From Mugil cephalus (lineage: Eukaryota > Chordata > Actinopteri > Mugiliformes > Mugilidae): DNA of 64,000 nt. A program made the translations under genes and the position numbers. The stretch covers positions 410,001-474,000 of the forward strand of contig NC_061785.1 of assembly GCF_022458985.1 (NCBI RefSeq). Reading direction: 5' to 3'. Positions 11,647 to 22,978 of the stretch are shown here, piece by piece; positions within the stretch are counted from its first letter, which is position 1, and each line of letters opens with the position of its first letter. Under the pieces are notes generated by a model. It saw nothing but the letters and a program-made list of their open reading frames with translations. It ran no database searches and was not told where the DNA came from.

Positions 11647-11680
11647 ACATCACTTATTTCTTTTGTGAAATAAGTGATGT
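11647..11680. repeat. Perfect 14-bp inverted repeat, unit A only
   Basis: ACATCACTTATTTC at 11647-11660 faces its exact reverse complement GAAATAAGTGATGT at 11667-11680 with a 6-base loop. In unit B the right arm is present but the left side reads ACATGCCAGTCTTTGG, so the left arm in A looks newly templated from the right. Confidence 0.9.
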
Positions 11681-12238
11681 ACTTTTGGTTGATAATCACA
11701 TTTTTTTCTGACAAGTTTTTCACAGAGAATTTTGACGGCCATCATCGTGCATTCAGAGTATTGCAAAGTGAGGAAAGGTGTCATAAAAATGTCAGAGCTT
11801 AAATGTTATAAACCGTTTGATATTCAAAGCTCATACAATGTTTCAGATGAAACTTTGTACATTATACCTTCATTTGTGATGTTTTGAATGACTGCAAGGA
11901 GGAAAAATAAATGCTAGTTAAATGATTATATTGATTGGAATTACTTTAAAATACATATTAATTTTAATGCTGTTTCAGTGTTGATAGCTTAACCCTTTAG
12001 GGAGTTAAATGGACCAAATAGTAAAACTGAACTCTGAGCAGTGTTACTCGTCCAATCCCTTAGTGTTAATTTAACTCTGTTTTGGGAGTTAAAGAAGGAA
12101 CTCTGGCAAAGTGTTAAATGTTTAACTATTTTGAAAGTGTTAATTTAACTCTGGAGAGTGTGGAGCTATATAAACCCTCAAAAAGTGTTGAAATCAACTC
12201 TCTGGGAGTAAATTCAACACTGGACTTTTTGCTGTGTA

Positions 12239-14370
12239 AATGGAGGCGTCCTGTTCCATTGACAACAAATCCATAAAGTCTTTACACCAGCTCTCGATAC
12301 TAAAGCAGGTGGACTTACCTTCTTTCCAGTTCAACAAAATAATTTGTTTGACTGACAGAAAGGCCAGGACGACACTTCTCTGTTTCATCCCAGATTTTGC
12401 ATTGTTCAGATTCAAACCCAGTTTACAAGCCAGGGGCAGAGTTTTATGTCCAGGCCACACGACAAACATTCAATAACCTTCACCCAGAACCTCTTCAGAT
12501 GCATAAGTGTTCCCTCCACCTCACAGCCACACCACAGAATTTAAATGATACTGTTCATTTTATACAGAGTGTGAGGTGTAATGTATGTTCTATGTATTAT
12601 CTTCATTTGTATAATTTTATATCTAACACACTGACATTTTTGTACAGCTTGTAAGTACGTCCCAGTGTTTGGAGGAAATAGGTGCACCCACATCACGTTC
12701 CCATCGTCGCTCCGTATGGGAGAACCTGTCAGGAGTAGCAGAACATAATAATTTATACGTTGCAGAGACTGTACCTTTCCTGACAGCAATTCCCTTTCAG
12801 ATGTTGTCTAAGTCCCTTTTATTCCCTATCTCCTTGGTAAGTAAAGGTTTCAAAACAGATCTAATTTGTAGATATGACAGAAATTCTATATCTGTCAATC
12901 CAAATTGTGATTTTAAGTCATTAAACGGGATAATTTTTCCATTATTAATCACTTGGTCCAACTGATTTATATTACAATGCTGCCATACCTTATTCCTAAG
13001 AGGTTTACCACCTGCAGTAAACAAAGGACTGTTCCACCGTGGGCATAATGGTGGAGATATTCCACTAAAATCCAGGCGTCTCTGGACAATTTTAACTATA
13101 TCACATGAAAACTGTAAGACTGGGTTATTTGTCCTGGAGATGGCTTTGGGATTATACCATGAAGCTGTTAAAGTTGTGTCTTTATTATAAGTTTTGAGGA
13201 TGTTTTCCTCTCCCACTGAAGAAGGTATCTGGAATTAAATGCTATATAGAGTTGATATATATCTGGAAGTCCTGACCCTCCTTTAGTTCTTGGGCTAATT
13301 ATTTTTTATTACTAATCCTAGACTTCTTATCTTTCTAAAGAAAACCAGAGAATAACTTGTTTATTTCTTTAAACCAGGTAGGAGGAAATTTAAATGGTAT
13401 AAAAGGCATAAGAAAAGCCGACCTTGGTAATATGTTCATTTTCATGACTTCTGATCTTCCCCAAAGGGATGGGGTCAGACTCTCCACCTTTTAAGGTCTT
13501 CCCTGACACTTTTAAGAAGTTCTGGTGCATTTGTCTCAACAATTTTGTTAATTGGGGATTGAATTTTAATTCTTAAATCATCTCTTACTATAATTAACCT
13601 TATATCAATTATATAATAATGTATCAATACGTTTTAGAACTTGTGGAACAGATTCCACTGGGTTTGATAATGTCAGCAACATGTCATCAGCAAAAAGGCT
13701 GGTTTTAAAGTCATGATTATTAATATTAATACCGGTTAAATCGTTCTGGTGCAGGCCAGAGGTTCGAGGGCAAGTATTAAAGTGGTTGTAGATGCTGGAC
13801 AGCCTTGGTGTGTAGACCGATAAAGATGGAATAATTCAGACTTATTGCCATTTGTTTGAACCGAAGCGACTGGTTCATGGTAAAGTGCTGTTATGCACGT
13901 TATACAAACTGGACCGAAGCATATTTGGACATATATAAAAAAGATATTTCCATTCTACTCTATCGAAGGCTTTCTCAGCATCCAGTGACACAGCTGTCGC
14001 TGGATGCTGGTAGGTCTCTGCCTCAGCCATCACATGTAGGAGCCTCCTTATATTGTTTGATGCCATGTGACCTCGTATAAAGTCTGGTCAATAGGAACCA
14101 AGGAGGTTATAACCTTGTCCATTCGTTCTGTGAGGATCTTTGCAAATATTTTGTAATCACTATTTAAAATGCTCAAGGGTCTATAATTGTTCATTGTAAA
14201 TGGTCCGTGTTTAGGAATTAAAGAGATAGTTGCTTGACGCATAGTTCATGGCATGGAGTGACTGATTATTATGTCATTGAAAAGCTGCGTTAAAAGTGGT
14301 GTAAGTCTGTCCTGAAAACATTTATAAAACTCAGCTGTGTAGCATCCTCACCTGGTGTCTTAGCAGATGG
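12239..14370 (-). pseudogene. L1-clade LINE ORF2 relic (RT and C-terminus), unit A
   Basis: On the minus strand, from about 14370 down, L1 ORF2 landmarks appear in order. They are LPSAKTPGEDA, ISLIPKHGPFTMNNYRPLS, NIRRLLH with SLDAEKAFDRVEW, FADDMLLTLSNPVESV, FLSYLQIRSVLKPLL, and the tail AFLSVKQIILLNWKEGK...CKDFMDLLSME near 12240-12330. There are many stops and frame changes. The tail is cut at the TIR of the neighbouring DNA transposon. The copy in B covers 37007-39138 with similar damage. Confidence 0.8.
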
Positions 14371-16680
14371 CAGAGAGTTGATAACATGGCTGAAGCTCTG
14401 CATTACTGCTACTACTGAACATAAGAAGAGGAGCGCTTGGGCTGCTGTTCACACTGAATTCAATGCAAATGAAAACGTAACCACAAGAGCGGTACAGCAA
14501 CTGCAGGTGAGACATGTCCATTATGGTCTGTATATCACAGATGTCATGTAGTTTTGTGACTTTGTTTGTGTTGAACAATATCTGCCTTCATAGACTCTGT
14601 GGAAGAAATTCAAATTAGATTTGAAAAAAAGGAATGCAGCTCAAACAGCATTTTAGTCTGAGACTAATCTTAAGCCTTGTCTGTGAAACCGAGACTCTTA
14701 GAGATTCTTAAATAGATCATCTATCTCTGCGTTCTCAGACAATTGTTCACCGGATTAATTACTGGACTCTTCCACTTTACAGGTAAATTTACATATTTAT
14801 CACATGGCTAACTCACCATAGACAAATATTCAATGTCTCCTTCACACATGATATTTACAATGCTCCATTTTGCTGCTGTCGTTATCCCCAAAACACCTCT
14901 AAAACATAAATACAATAAATATATATTTATATATAAAAAACACTCTGATTTTAAAACCCCCCACTTCCTATCTCGTCCCTTGGTCTCTCCCGGAACCTTT
15001 ATGAAGGTGCTGTGTCCCCGGGGGAATCCTTTAGGCCGCGCACCGCGGAGCAGACACCTGACTGGACAGGTAAGTTCTAAACACAATGTAATTTACCACA
15101 ATAACACTAACTTCCTCATGTACCACTGTGATATTACACAAACATATTCAAACTCTTCTGCGCTGCTCACGGTGACTCTTCCAATAATGTGCATAACTTT
15201 GGTGGAGTTTAACTTTTCCCTCCTTCCGCACGCGGAGCCGAGTTAAACTTAAAATTAAGTTAAATATCTGTAAAGATGTGCAAATAAACAATGTCCCAAA
15301 TGTATTGTGCAAACCATGGTGAATAAAGTGCTATCGTGACTCAAGTGCAATGTGCGATTATTACCATCACTTGTGCAAAGTTGTGCAAATAAATACCGTT
15401 ACACATGTGCAATACAAACAGGTAAGGAAATGTGCTTCGTTACAGCTGCGCTTCTCTCAGACAGTCTTTTCCAGAATGCTCCTCCTGTAAACTCAAACAC
15501 GGTGCTCCGTTAACCGAACACTCACTCAGAGACTCTTTGTCCTGACGTACGTTCCTCAACCAGCGTGTTAACTTCTCAAAGTCTTGTCCTCTGCTGAAAC
15601 GTGTCCGCAGCCTCGCAGTTCCTCCTTCTCCGTCTCCTCGCGGTTCTTCTCTGACCCTCTTCCAGTTCCAGCTGAACTCTCGCCCTGATCACAGGTTGGA
15701 TCTCTCAACGCTGAGTAAAAACTTAAAATACATTTCAATAATACTTTTACCACTAAATATGTATTTATGACAGGAAATAAGAAAATAAAAACATATAAAA
15801 TATAAATGAGTGCTTTTCTTTACCCATTATTTATTCTTTATATTCTTTTAACTGGGTTACATTTGTTTTAGTTAGAAAGGGAGCGAATGCAAATCTGAGC
15901 CACCAAAAAAGTCCATTTTGGAACTTATTCCTGGTGGGAAATGGCTTCTAAACTCAGGTGACTTCATATTTTTGCTGATGTTTTATAGTAATAGTTCTGT
16001 CTAATTAAATAACTTAGACCGTGGCCTCTATATTTCTTAGTATTCATAACATATCACCCTTCCTCATGTCTCAACACTTTTTCACATCAAAACTTGAAGG
16101 CGTGAATTAAAAGAACATTGGCCACAGACAAAACTCACAAGTCAGACAATGGGTTTCATTAAGTTTAAAAGTCTTATTAAATGAGTTCTACGTCAAAAAC
16201 GTGAGTCTGTCCCCTCAGAAAACCCAAGTAGCTTTTACAGTGTCACATGTGAATCCTCGTAGTCCTTTTGGTTTTAAAGTAGTTGGAGTGGTGCAAAGGA
16301 CTTGGATGGGCCTCCCCACTTTGGACTGGACCACATCTTTCTCTTTATGACTGTGGTCAGTCTCCAGGCTTAGCTTAGTGTCTGGATCCTCAGGCCTTCG
16401 GGAGCATCTGGATCAGAATTAACTGAAGAAAACAACATTTGTGAGGGTGGAAAAGGTGAAACGACGACGCCGCCTGGGGAGTTTCGCCCCAGGAGATGGA
16501 GGTTTGTATGAAATGGTTAAATTATTATATTACACAGGTTCATGTAACACGGGCAGAGACGTAGTTAGAAAAGTATAAAAATAGTTTATTTGGAACGGGA
16601 TGAACAAGGCTGTGAAGGCGCCTAAAATCAAATCAAGGAGGAGGAACAACTGACCACAACACCATCACACTGCAACTACA
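14371..16680. other. Conserved segment with CpG-containing patches, no gene recognised, unit A
   Basis: The segment is highly similar in A and B. Patches near 14980-15070 and 15560-15700 are richer in CpG than their surroundings. The first ends in a good donor (ACTGGACAG|GTAAGTTCT) and the second in CACAG|GTTGG. A GTGCAAA-type motif recurs between 15270 and 15420. A short inverted repeat CCTGGGG...CCCCAGG lies near 16475-16495. Short reading frames exist but differ in length between the copies, so I do not call a gene. It could be a decayed LTR or an exon/promoter of an unrecognised transcript. Confidence 0.35.
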
Positions 16681-16681
16681 C

Positions 16682-16682
16682 G

Positions 16683-16742
<60 letters not shown>
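16682..16742. repeat. (CA)n microsatellite, unit A
   Basis: About 30 CA units. The equivalent tract in B (41453-41507) is slightly shorter. Confidence 0.97.
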
Positions 16743-16744
<2 letters not shown>

Positions 16745-17068
16745 ACAATATACTTTAAGTAATTAAGATAAACAAAGGTAAATAAAGTTCATTAAACCAC
16801 AAAAACAATAATGTTCAAATTAAACGAATGATACAAAATGAATCTTTTCAAGGAGAATGAATAAACTGAACAAGTTCTTAAAGTAACAATAGGCCATGAC
16901 ACCAGCTTGGTAAAGAGCCTCAGTAAATCACTCCATCGCAGCTCAGAAGAGCTGAGGAGTCAGAACGATCCCAGTGAGAACAAACAGCAGTGGGTCCAGG
17001 AGATGGTGGCTCTAATAGTTTCCGGGCCCCAGCAGCAGAGCATTACAGAGCACAACAACGCCGAAGAG

Positions 17069-17353
17069 CCCCCAGCAGGGCAGCTCAGCCCGTGACCCCA
17101 GCAGGGCGACTCGGCCCGTGACCCCAGCAGGTCAGCCCGTGACCCAGCAGGGCAGCTCGACCCGTGACCCCAGCAGGTCAGCCCGTGACCCCAGCAGGGC
17201 GACTCGGCCCGTGACCCCAGCAGGGCAACTCGGCCCGTGACCCCAGCAGGGCAACTCGGCCCGTGACCCCAGCAGGGCAGGTCAGCCCGTGACCCCAGCA
17301 GGGCAGCTCGGCCCGTGACCCCAGCAGGGCAGCTCGGCCCGTGACCCCAGCAG
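17069..17353. repeat. GTGACCCCAGCAGG minisatellite, unit A
   Basis: I count eleven CCCGTGACCCCAGCAGG-type units, mixing 26-base forms (ending GCAGCTCGG or GCGACTCGG) and 21-base forms (ending GTCAG). B has the same count with a different final unit. Long reading frames through it are by-products of the repeat. Confidence 0.93.
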
Positions 17354-17556
17354 TCCTCCACGCCGTGCACGCGTCGTTCTGGCATCACGCCACACGGCTT
17401 CATCACGCCACTCCAGACCACAGCCACCACCACGGATGAGCGGGACCGGAGCAGAGAGCGCCCCAGGTTTACCCTGGCTCCTATATGTAGAGGTGTGCTC
17501 CCCACTGTGAAGGGGAGTGAGCCACATCCGGACACATCAGCATTTGTACAAGGTAG

Positions 17557-17940
17557 TCACCTAATGTTTGTTCTCTTTATTCTTCTAGTCTCTTGAATGA
17601 TTTTAGCAGAGGAATTGGATATAATCTGCCATAGCCCTGATGATACTGTTATAAAATGTATATTCAGCATTACCGAGGGGAAACAGTATAACCAGCTCTT
17701 TCCAGTTTGATCCATGGTCCTTTTAGCTTTTGAATTTGCTCTAATCCTGCAGAATGACAAATCAGTCCCATTGTTACTGTGGATTCTTCCAGGAATGAAT
17801 ATCTCTTTAACCAATGTGTAGTGGCATCTTGATTTGAGTAGAGGAATACCTCCACCCATCTGGTAAATGCACCTGTTATTACCAAGCAATAATGGAGAAG
17901 CTACCGTTAGCATAGTGTTGTGTGTGGGAGTATATGGGTG
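17557..17940 (-). pseudogene. Retroviral-type integrase core relic, unit A
   Basis: Minus-strand frames read VITGAFTRWVEVF with NQDA, then in another frame IPGRIHSNNGTD, then the first frame again with QKLKGPW. This is the order of a retroviral/Ty3-type integrase catalytic core around its first two acidic positions. At least two frame changes and the absence of flanking protease or RT make it a dead fragment. B has the same relic with matching damage (42318-42701). Confidence 0.6.
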
Positions 17941-19351
17941 AGTGTGTGTGGTGTACTTCCAGGTCTAGGGGTGAGGGGCTGGCTGGGGAGGAGGATTTAG
18001 GGCCATGGATCAGAGCAGTGGGCGTCTATACAGGACTGAGAAACACAAGAAGGCTCGAGCCAGCATTAGTTCCATCATCATCATGTTTCTCACTGTTGTC
18101 TGTCGTCATGTTAAATACCTGTCTTAGCTCACTGTCTCACGTTCCTGCTTCTGTTACTTACTTTCCTTCCTTTTTTGAGCCTGGAGAAGCCACAGCTTCA
18201 CTTGCTGTAATTCATCCTTCTTCTCCTTCTTGGCATCACCTTTACACTTCTCCAGCTTTCCTTCACTTTGGTGCAGCCACTAACTTCTAATACCCCATAA
18301 ATATTCAAGGGTCTGTACAAAATGTCTCTGGTGAAGTTTCCAATTGTATTTCAGCTTTGATTAAACCCATGGTTTATTAACATAAAATATGTAAAATGCC
18401 CTGGAAAGAATAACAATGATCAGATGAACCACAACACGACAGTCAACACAGGACAGACAGTGCGATCAGACAAGTGTCCCAAACACAAGACAATACAGAA
18501 CAGACAATATGGGACAGCAGTGGCCGTCCGTTTGAAGTCACGCTCTCAGCTTGGCTAAGCCTCCTTTCTGTTAACCTCAGTCCCTCTTTTTCTGCTTTGT
18601 TCTCACTCACTTTGTGTTAGTTCATTTCGTTCTCCATGTGTAAGATGAGGAAGTTGAATATAAACATGAACTTTGAATCACCAGTTCTGTTTTTAATCTG
18701 ATCTGATTGGCCCCCTTGAAACCAGATACCATTTTCAGCAGGGAATATCTAAAAATCGATACCTTAGGCCCATTTTCAGTAGGTCTTACACAATCTCAGT
18801 ACTGTTTACAGGCCTTCACTTCCTCATAGGTTCTTTCATGTCCTCGTTTTATTGCAGAGAAGAGAAATATTCTTGACCCTATTCTTGACCCTATTTTATT
18901 GTTCGTTAATCGGATCCTGTTATTGCTCGGTCTTTTCATTCCCGGGTTTGGAGGAGGAAAAGAACGGTACAAGGGATCTAGCTGGAGAGACCAATTCATG
19001 TGAGGTGAAAAATTAAATCTTGAAGTCAGTGTCTCTTTACTCCAGCAGTGCGACTCAACAGTGGGAGAGGAGCTCCCCAAACAGAAAAATGAAACAGTAT
19101 TTATACAAAATGATGGATTATCTTCAGTCCACGTCATGCTACCCAGCAGCAGGGAAGTTATCTCTTCTCTAGAAGGAGGGAATAACTGCTTTGAAATGAC
19201 ACCAGGTCCTCTGGCCTCCTGAAGTCTAATTAAACCGAGCGGTTCTCTACAGAAACAAGACACTTATTCATGAATGAAAACTGTTTACTAAACCTACCAT
19301 TTTCTAGTGATCCAAATAATCCAAAGAGAGGGAAAGTACAACCACGTTAAA
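17941..19351. other. No recognised gene; duplicated intergenic sequence, unit A
   Basis: Includes a 370-bp stretch (17922-18290) with no difference that I can see from B. An open frame there has no recognisable domain. Near 18872 ATTCTTGACCCT is tandemly doubled relative to B. A retroviral LTR origin for parts of this stretch is possible but not shown. Confidence 0.35.
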
Positions 19352-19610
19352 GATGTGTACATGCACACATTATTTTGGCAACGTTGCTATGAAGCTGCAC
19401 AGATGACCTTTATTCCGGAAATATTCCTATTTTTATGTCCTCTGGTGGTGGACACGTCCAAAACTGTGGATGGTTGACTTGACTTTAGAGCTGAGTGTGT
19501 CGCAGAGAGAGTGAGCCTATCCAAATAAAGAAAAGAAGAAAGGTACAAAAAAGTGTCAGTGTTAAAAATAGAATGAGATAAAATAAAATAAAATGGCAGT
19601 GGGTAATGTG

Positions 19611-19755
19611 TACTCCGGATTCCTCCCACCTCCAGAGACATGCTCGTTAGGCTGATTGGTGACTCTAGATTGACCTAGAGTGTGAGTGTGAATGGTTGTC
19701 TCTGTGTTAGACCTGAGACCGGCTGGTGACCTGTCCAGGGTGGACCCTGCCTCTC
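19611..19755. mobile_element. Common teleost interspersed repeat, SINE-like fragment
   Basis: Contains the familiar fish repeat wording TTCCTCCCACCTCCAGAGAC, then TTAGGCTGATTGGTGACTC, GTGTGAATGGTTGTCTCTGT and GACCTGTCCAGGGTGGACCC. It is present only in the A-specific block. Family assignment is from memory of fish repeat sequence and is not checked. Confidence 0.5.
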
Positions 19756-19829
19756 AATGAGATTATTATTCAGTTGAGTAAATATGAATTTAAACTTTTT
19801 TCCATGTCTCACACTGTTGGATAACCCAA

Positions 19830-20205
19830 ATATAAAGGAGGAGAACCATCGGAGAAGTCGTCTCTGCTGGACATCGATGCCTCCATGAAGACCAGTTTTC
19901 TGGCCGGAATGATTGAAGTTGGAGGATCAGCCAAGTTCCTGAATGATAAGATTAATTCGAAGAACCAGAGCAGAGTGACACTCCAGTTCAAGGCTACCAC
20001 CAAATTTAAGAAGCTGTCAATTTCTTGCGATAATGCCCAAAAAATGCAAACCAAACTCTCTGGCTGCTCTGCAACACATGTTGTCACGGGCATCCTCTAC
20101 GGGGCCAATGCTTTCTTCGTGTTTGACAGCGAGAAGTTAGATTCTAGCAATGTTCAGGAGGTCCAGGGTGAAATGCAAGCTACAATAAAGAAGATCACAT
20201 ATCCT
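19830..20205 (+). pseudogene. Stonustoxin/verrucotoxin-family (SNTX-like) exon fragment
   Basis: An open frame of about 125 codons with LLDIDASMKTSFLAG, EVGGSAKFLND, NQSRVTLQFKATT and ATHVVTGILYGANAFFVF matches the N-terminal MACPF-like region of the SNTX family. Many non-venomous fish carry such homologues, so this says nothing about venom. It is one isolated exon-sized piece. There is an in-frame TAA just upstream (19822-19824) and no start context. At about 20205 the similarity stops and retroviral integrase sequence begins. The rest of the gene is absent. Only in unit A. Confidence 0.72.
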
Positions 20206-20985
20206 GCCTGCCTAAAGCTTTCTATCCTGCTTTTGCCAAGTTGACGCATGGGTTAGACCATGTGTCAAAAGGAGGGATGTGTGCATTGGTACAAAAATAC
20301 TGCCTTGTGATGCTTGACATGTTTTTGAACTGGGTGGAAGCTTTCCCAGCAAAAAACACAACAGCCTCAGTGGTGGCCAAGGATTTGCTGACAGAAATTA
20401 TTCCCCGATGGGGTATACCAGAAAAACTTTCCTTGGACAATAGAACCCATTTTTGTTCTAACACAGCTGTCTGAACTAACTTAATTTTGACCTGAAAACA
20501 CACTGCTCCTACCACTCCCAATCGGGAGGTGCAGTGGAGTGTGAGAATGGGACACTAAAAACCAAATTGATCAAATGTTGCCAAGAGACTGGTTTGTCAT
20601 GGCCAAGACGCCTGCCCCTGATTCTGACGATGAGGATGAGAGTGTACATGCGAGCTGACCTATCGCCTTTTGAAATTCTCTTTGCAGCTCCTCCCAACAC
20701 CGGAGTGGACCCTCCAGGCCCTCCAATGGAAACAACTTTGTGTGAAGATGCAACGTTGAAATATTGCATGTCTCTAACAAAAATGTCTTTCAGATATCAG
20801 ATATCAAGTGAAGATAGCCCTCCTACAGAGCGCTGAGGGACCAATGCACGACCTACAACCAGGTGATTTTGTGCTGATAAGGAACTTCAAAAAAGAGACG
20901 TGGAAACATCGCCGGTGGCGAGGACCATTCCAAGTGCAGTTGACAAAGTACACCACTGTAAAGGTCGCCAAAAGTGAGTGAGTGA
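20205..20985 (+). pseudogene. Endogenous retroviral pol (integrase) fragment
   Basis: Pieces in order: an N-terminal zinc-binding region with HVSKGGMC, a catalytic core start (NWVEAFPAKNTTASVVAKDL, IIPRWGIPEKL), a stop at 20472-20474, then in shifted frames ECENGTLKTKL, a SPFEILFAAPP segment and a C-terminal GDFVLIRNFK...RWRGPFQV domain. It resembles gamma- or epsilon-like fish endogenous retroviruses. Several stops and frame changes break it, and no gag, protease or RT is adjacent. It forms one block with the SNTX-like exon and is absent from unit B. Confidence 0.75.
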
Positions 20986-21558
20986 AGGTTGCTTAAGGGA
21001 CCTTTTAGTCTACTTGAGTTCATAACAGGTTGAAATAAGTTCAGAAAAAGTTCACCGAAAGTTCATAATAAGTGTGATGTTACATTGCATCTTCTATGCA
21101 GGTGTGCAGGCTGAAGACCTTTAGTTGTCTCGCTTGACTCCGCTTGCACTTCCTCTTGATCTTCTAACCTCCTGTCTAAGAAGAAGTAAGACTCGAGAGG
21201 TGGAAAGTTCACAGAAAGGATGTGTTCATACCTTCTATTTAATCGTCATTTCAAGATGTTTGTGCACTGCTATAAAGAATGTGAATATGGAGGAGAGTCA
21301 AAGTTGTTTCCTGTTGTACACAGAGCTGCTCTGTGCATAACAAGAATAAACCTTGCTTCGCATATAGAACAACTTACTGAACAGCCATCATTTGAACAAC
21401 AGTTTATTGAGGAGAAAAAGAATTGCCATCACACTAGTCCTGGTCTGTCTAGTCCTGGTCTGTCCTGACCTTGTCTCAGTGTTGTGTTCTGTCCACTACT
21501 CTGAATAAACCAGTGGATAAATTAGAAAAAGAAGTTATTTTCATTCATTGACTACACT
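20986..21558 (+). other. Possible retroviral 3' flank or LTR remnant, unit A only
   Basis: This follows the integrase fragment within the A-specific block. It holds polyadenylation-like AATAAA motifs near 21345 and 21504, and a TAGTCCTGGTCTGTC doublet near 21436-21465. No duplicate LTR was found upstream, so the assignment is weak. Confidence 0.3.
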
Positions 21559-22164
21559 CTAATATGTAATTTTCACACTTGTTAAATTCATGCTGCGGTC
21601 CAGATAAGAGTGGAGTGCCACTTTTGGCCCACGTAGTGGGTCTGTCTAAATATAAAGCTGTCAGCTTTTGTTGAAAACATCACCAGAACCCACAAATGAG
21701 AATCTGACCTTTTAAAGTTTGATATGAGTTAGGACCTCCCTGAACCAGTGAAGAGAGGAGAACATGTTTCCACAAAAACTAAATAACATGTCTGGTCTAT
21801 AGAGCTGTCAAGGCCAGTACCCGGTGATTAATTATCCATCAAACATTTATCGACAGCAGATGTATGTATGTCTCTCTTTATATGGATGCCTGCAGTACCC
21901 GCCTGTCACCAGCAGGAGGAGTGATGCTCCACCAAACTCAACCTGTGTGTGTGTGAGGGGGGTTTGTAGTACATTGTGGGGACCAGTTTCTCGTGGATCA
22001 CTGATGTTGTGAGGACATGCTGTTTTTTTGTGACCTGGTTTTAGGTTAAACGTCACAGTCTCCCCCTGGTGGTGGTGGTAACTCCCTCTTTCTGCTCCTG
22101 ATTCTCCTCCTCCTGATTTATATATATGGGTCTTGTTTCTGCTCTCGGTCTCCTGCAGGTTCCT

Positions 22165-22978
22165 CCTCTACAGCAAAGTTGGGAGGTCATCACCACCTTT
22201 GTAGACTGGTGTTCAGTGAACCACCTGCACATCAATGCCAGCAAAACAAAGGATGTGGTGATTGACACTGAAGCGGTGAATGTTCAGGGTTACAAATACC
22301 CGGGTGTTGACCTTGAACATTAAACTGGACTGGACACTCAACATTAACACCCTGTACAGGAACCGAGTTGTCTTCACCTGCAGAGAAGGCTGAGGTCCTT
22401 TGGACTGTGCAGGTCACTGCTCATGACCTTCTATGACTCTGGTGTCTTCTGCCGTCCTGTGCAGTGGTCTGCTGGGGGACGGGGAGCTCAGAGAGGGACA
22501 GGAAGAGACTCTGTCCTGGACGGATCTCTGGACTCCATGGAGGAGGATGTTGGCCAAGCTAACATCAATCATGGTCAACCCCTCTCACCCACTGCTACCA
22601 GGAACGCTACCACAGGTCCTTCATCCCAACAGCACCAGCCTGAGTCAACAATAACCCAAACCTTAGACTTGTCTTTGAGACCTGTCTTGTCCTCTTTACA
22701 GATTTTTGTGCCGCCTGTCTGCACTAATTACCTCACTGTCCAAGTTTCCAATCTTAGTAATTATATTCCTTTTTTTTTTTAGCTTTTCTTTAGTTCCCAA
22801 CCCACATTGTATATACTGACTGTATACTGTGTGCTGTTTGTTTTGTACATTTTGTACATTCTCTCAAATTTGATATTGTCTTTTATTGATTTTTCGTTTA
22901 TATATTTCTTATGTAATTGTCTGCTACTGTGACAAGGAAATTTCCCATATGTGGAATAAATAAATGTTCTCTTATATC
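22165..22978 (+). pseudogene. Jockey-superfamily LINE 3' relic, unit A
   Basis: The plus-strand frame reads FVDWCSVNHLHINASKTKD and VNVQGYKYPGVDL, the end of a LINE reverse transcriptase. It is followed in other frames by SSAVLCSGLLGDGELREGQE and MLAKLTSIMVNPSHPLL, then a 3' tail CTGTGACAAGGAAATTTCCC...AATAAATAAATG. This is the empty-site version. In B and C a second LINE is inserted at GAAGCGGTGAAT|GTTCAGG (here about 22279). The 5' part of the element is missing. Confidence 0.8.

Larger units (their letters stand above)
9452..12238. mobile_element. TIR DNA transposon with cargo gene, unit A
   Basis: The ends are inverted: ACACAGCAAAAAGT at the left and ACTTTTTGCTGTGT at the right. Both subterminal zones are dense in AACTC / GGGAGTTAA / AGTGTTAATTTAACTC motifs (about 9470-9600 and 11990-12200), as expected of transposase-binding arrays. 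The interior holds a SAMD3-like multi-exon relic. No recognised transposase was found, and no clear target duplication. The right end abuts an L1 relic whose last codons run into the TIR, so this element probably inserted into the L1. Confidence 0.65.

Noticed and set aside
14833..15246. 137-residue plus-strand frame
   Set aside because: The corresponding frame in B is interrupted and shorter; I kept only the note on CpG patches and donor-like sites.
17069..17353. CRISPR-like array
   Set aside because: Units are contiguous with no unique spacers, and the genome is a vertebrate.
16960..17535. 191-residue minus-strand reading frame with CWGHGPSCPAG repeats
   Set aside because: It is the translation of the GTGACCCC minisatellite; the frame breaks differently in the B copy and there is no domain.
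17922..18290. 122-residue frame identical in A and B
   Set aside because: The whole DNA stretch is identical between copies, so protein identity is no evidence of coding. No domain, no splice context, Ser/Pro-rich composition of chance type.
18796..19263. 155-residue minus-strand frame
   Set aside because: The B copy has indels that break it; it looks like decayed repeat sequence.
19830..20205. Functional venom toxin gene
   Set aside because: Only one exon-sized fragment remains, with an upstream in-frame stop and a retroviral fragment downstream; the family is widespread in non-venomous fish.
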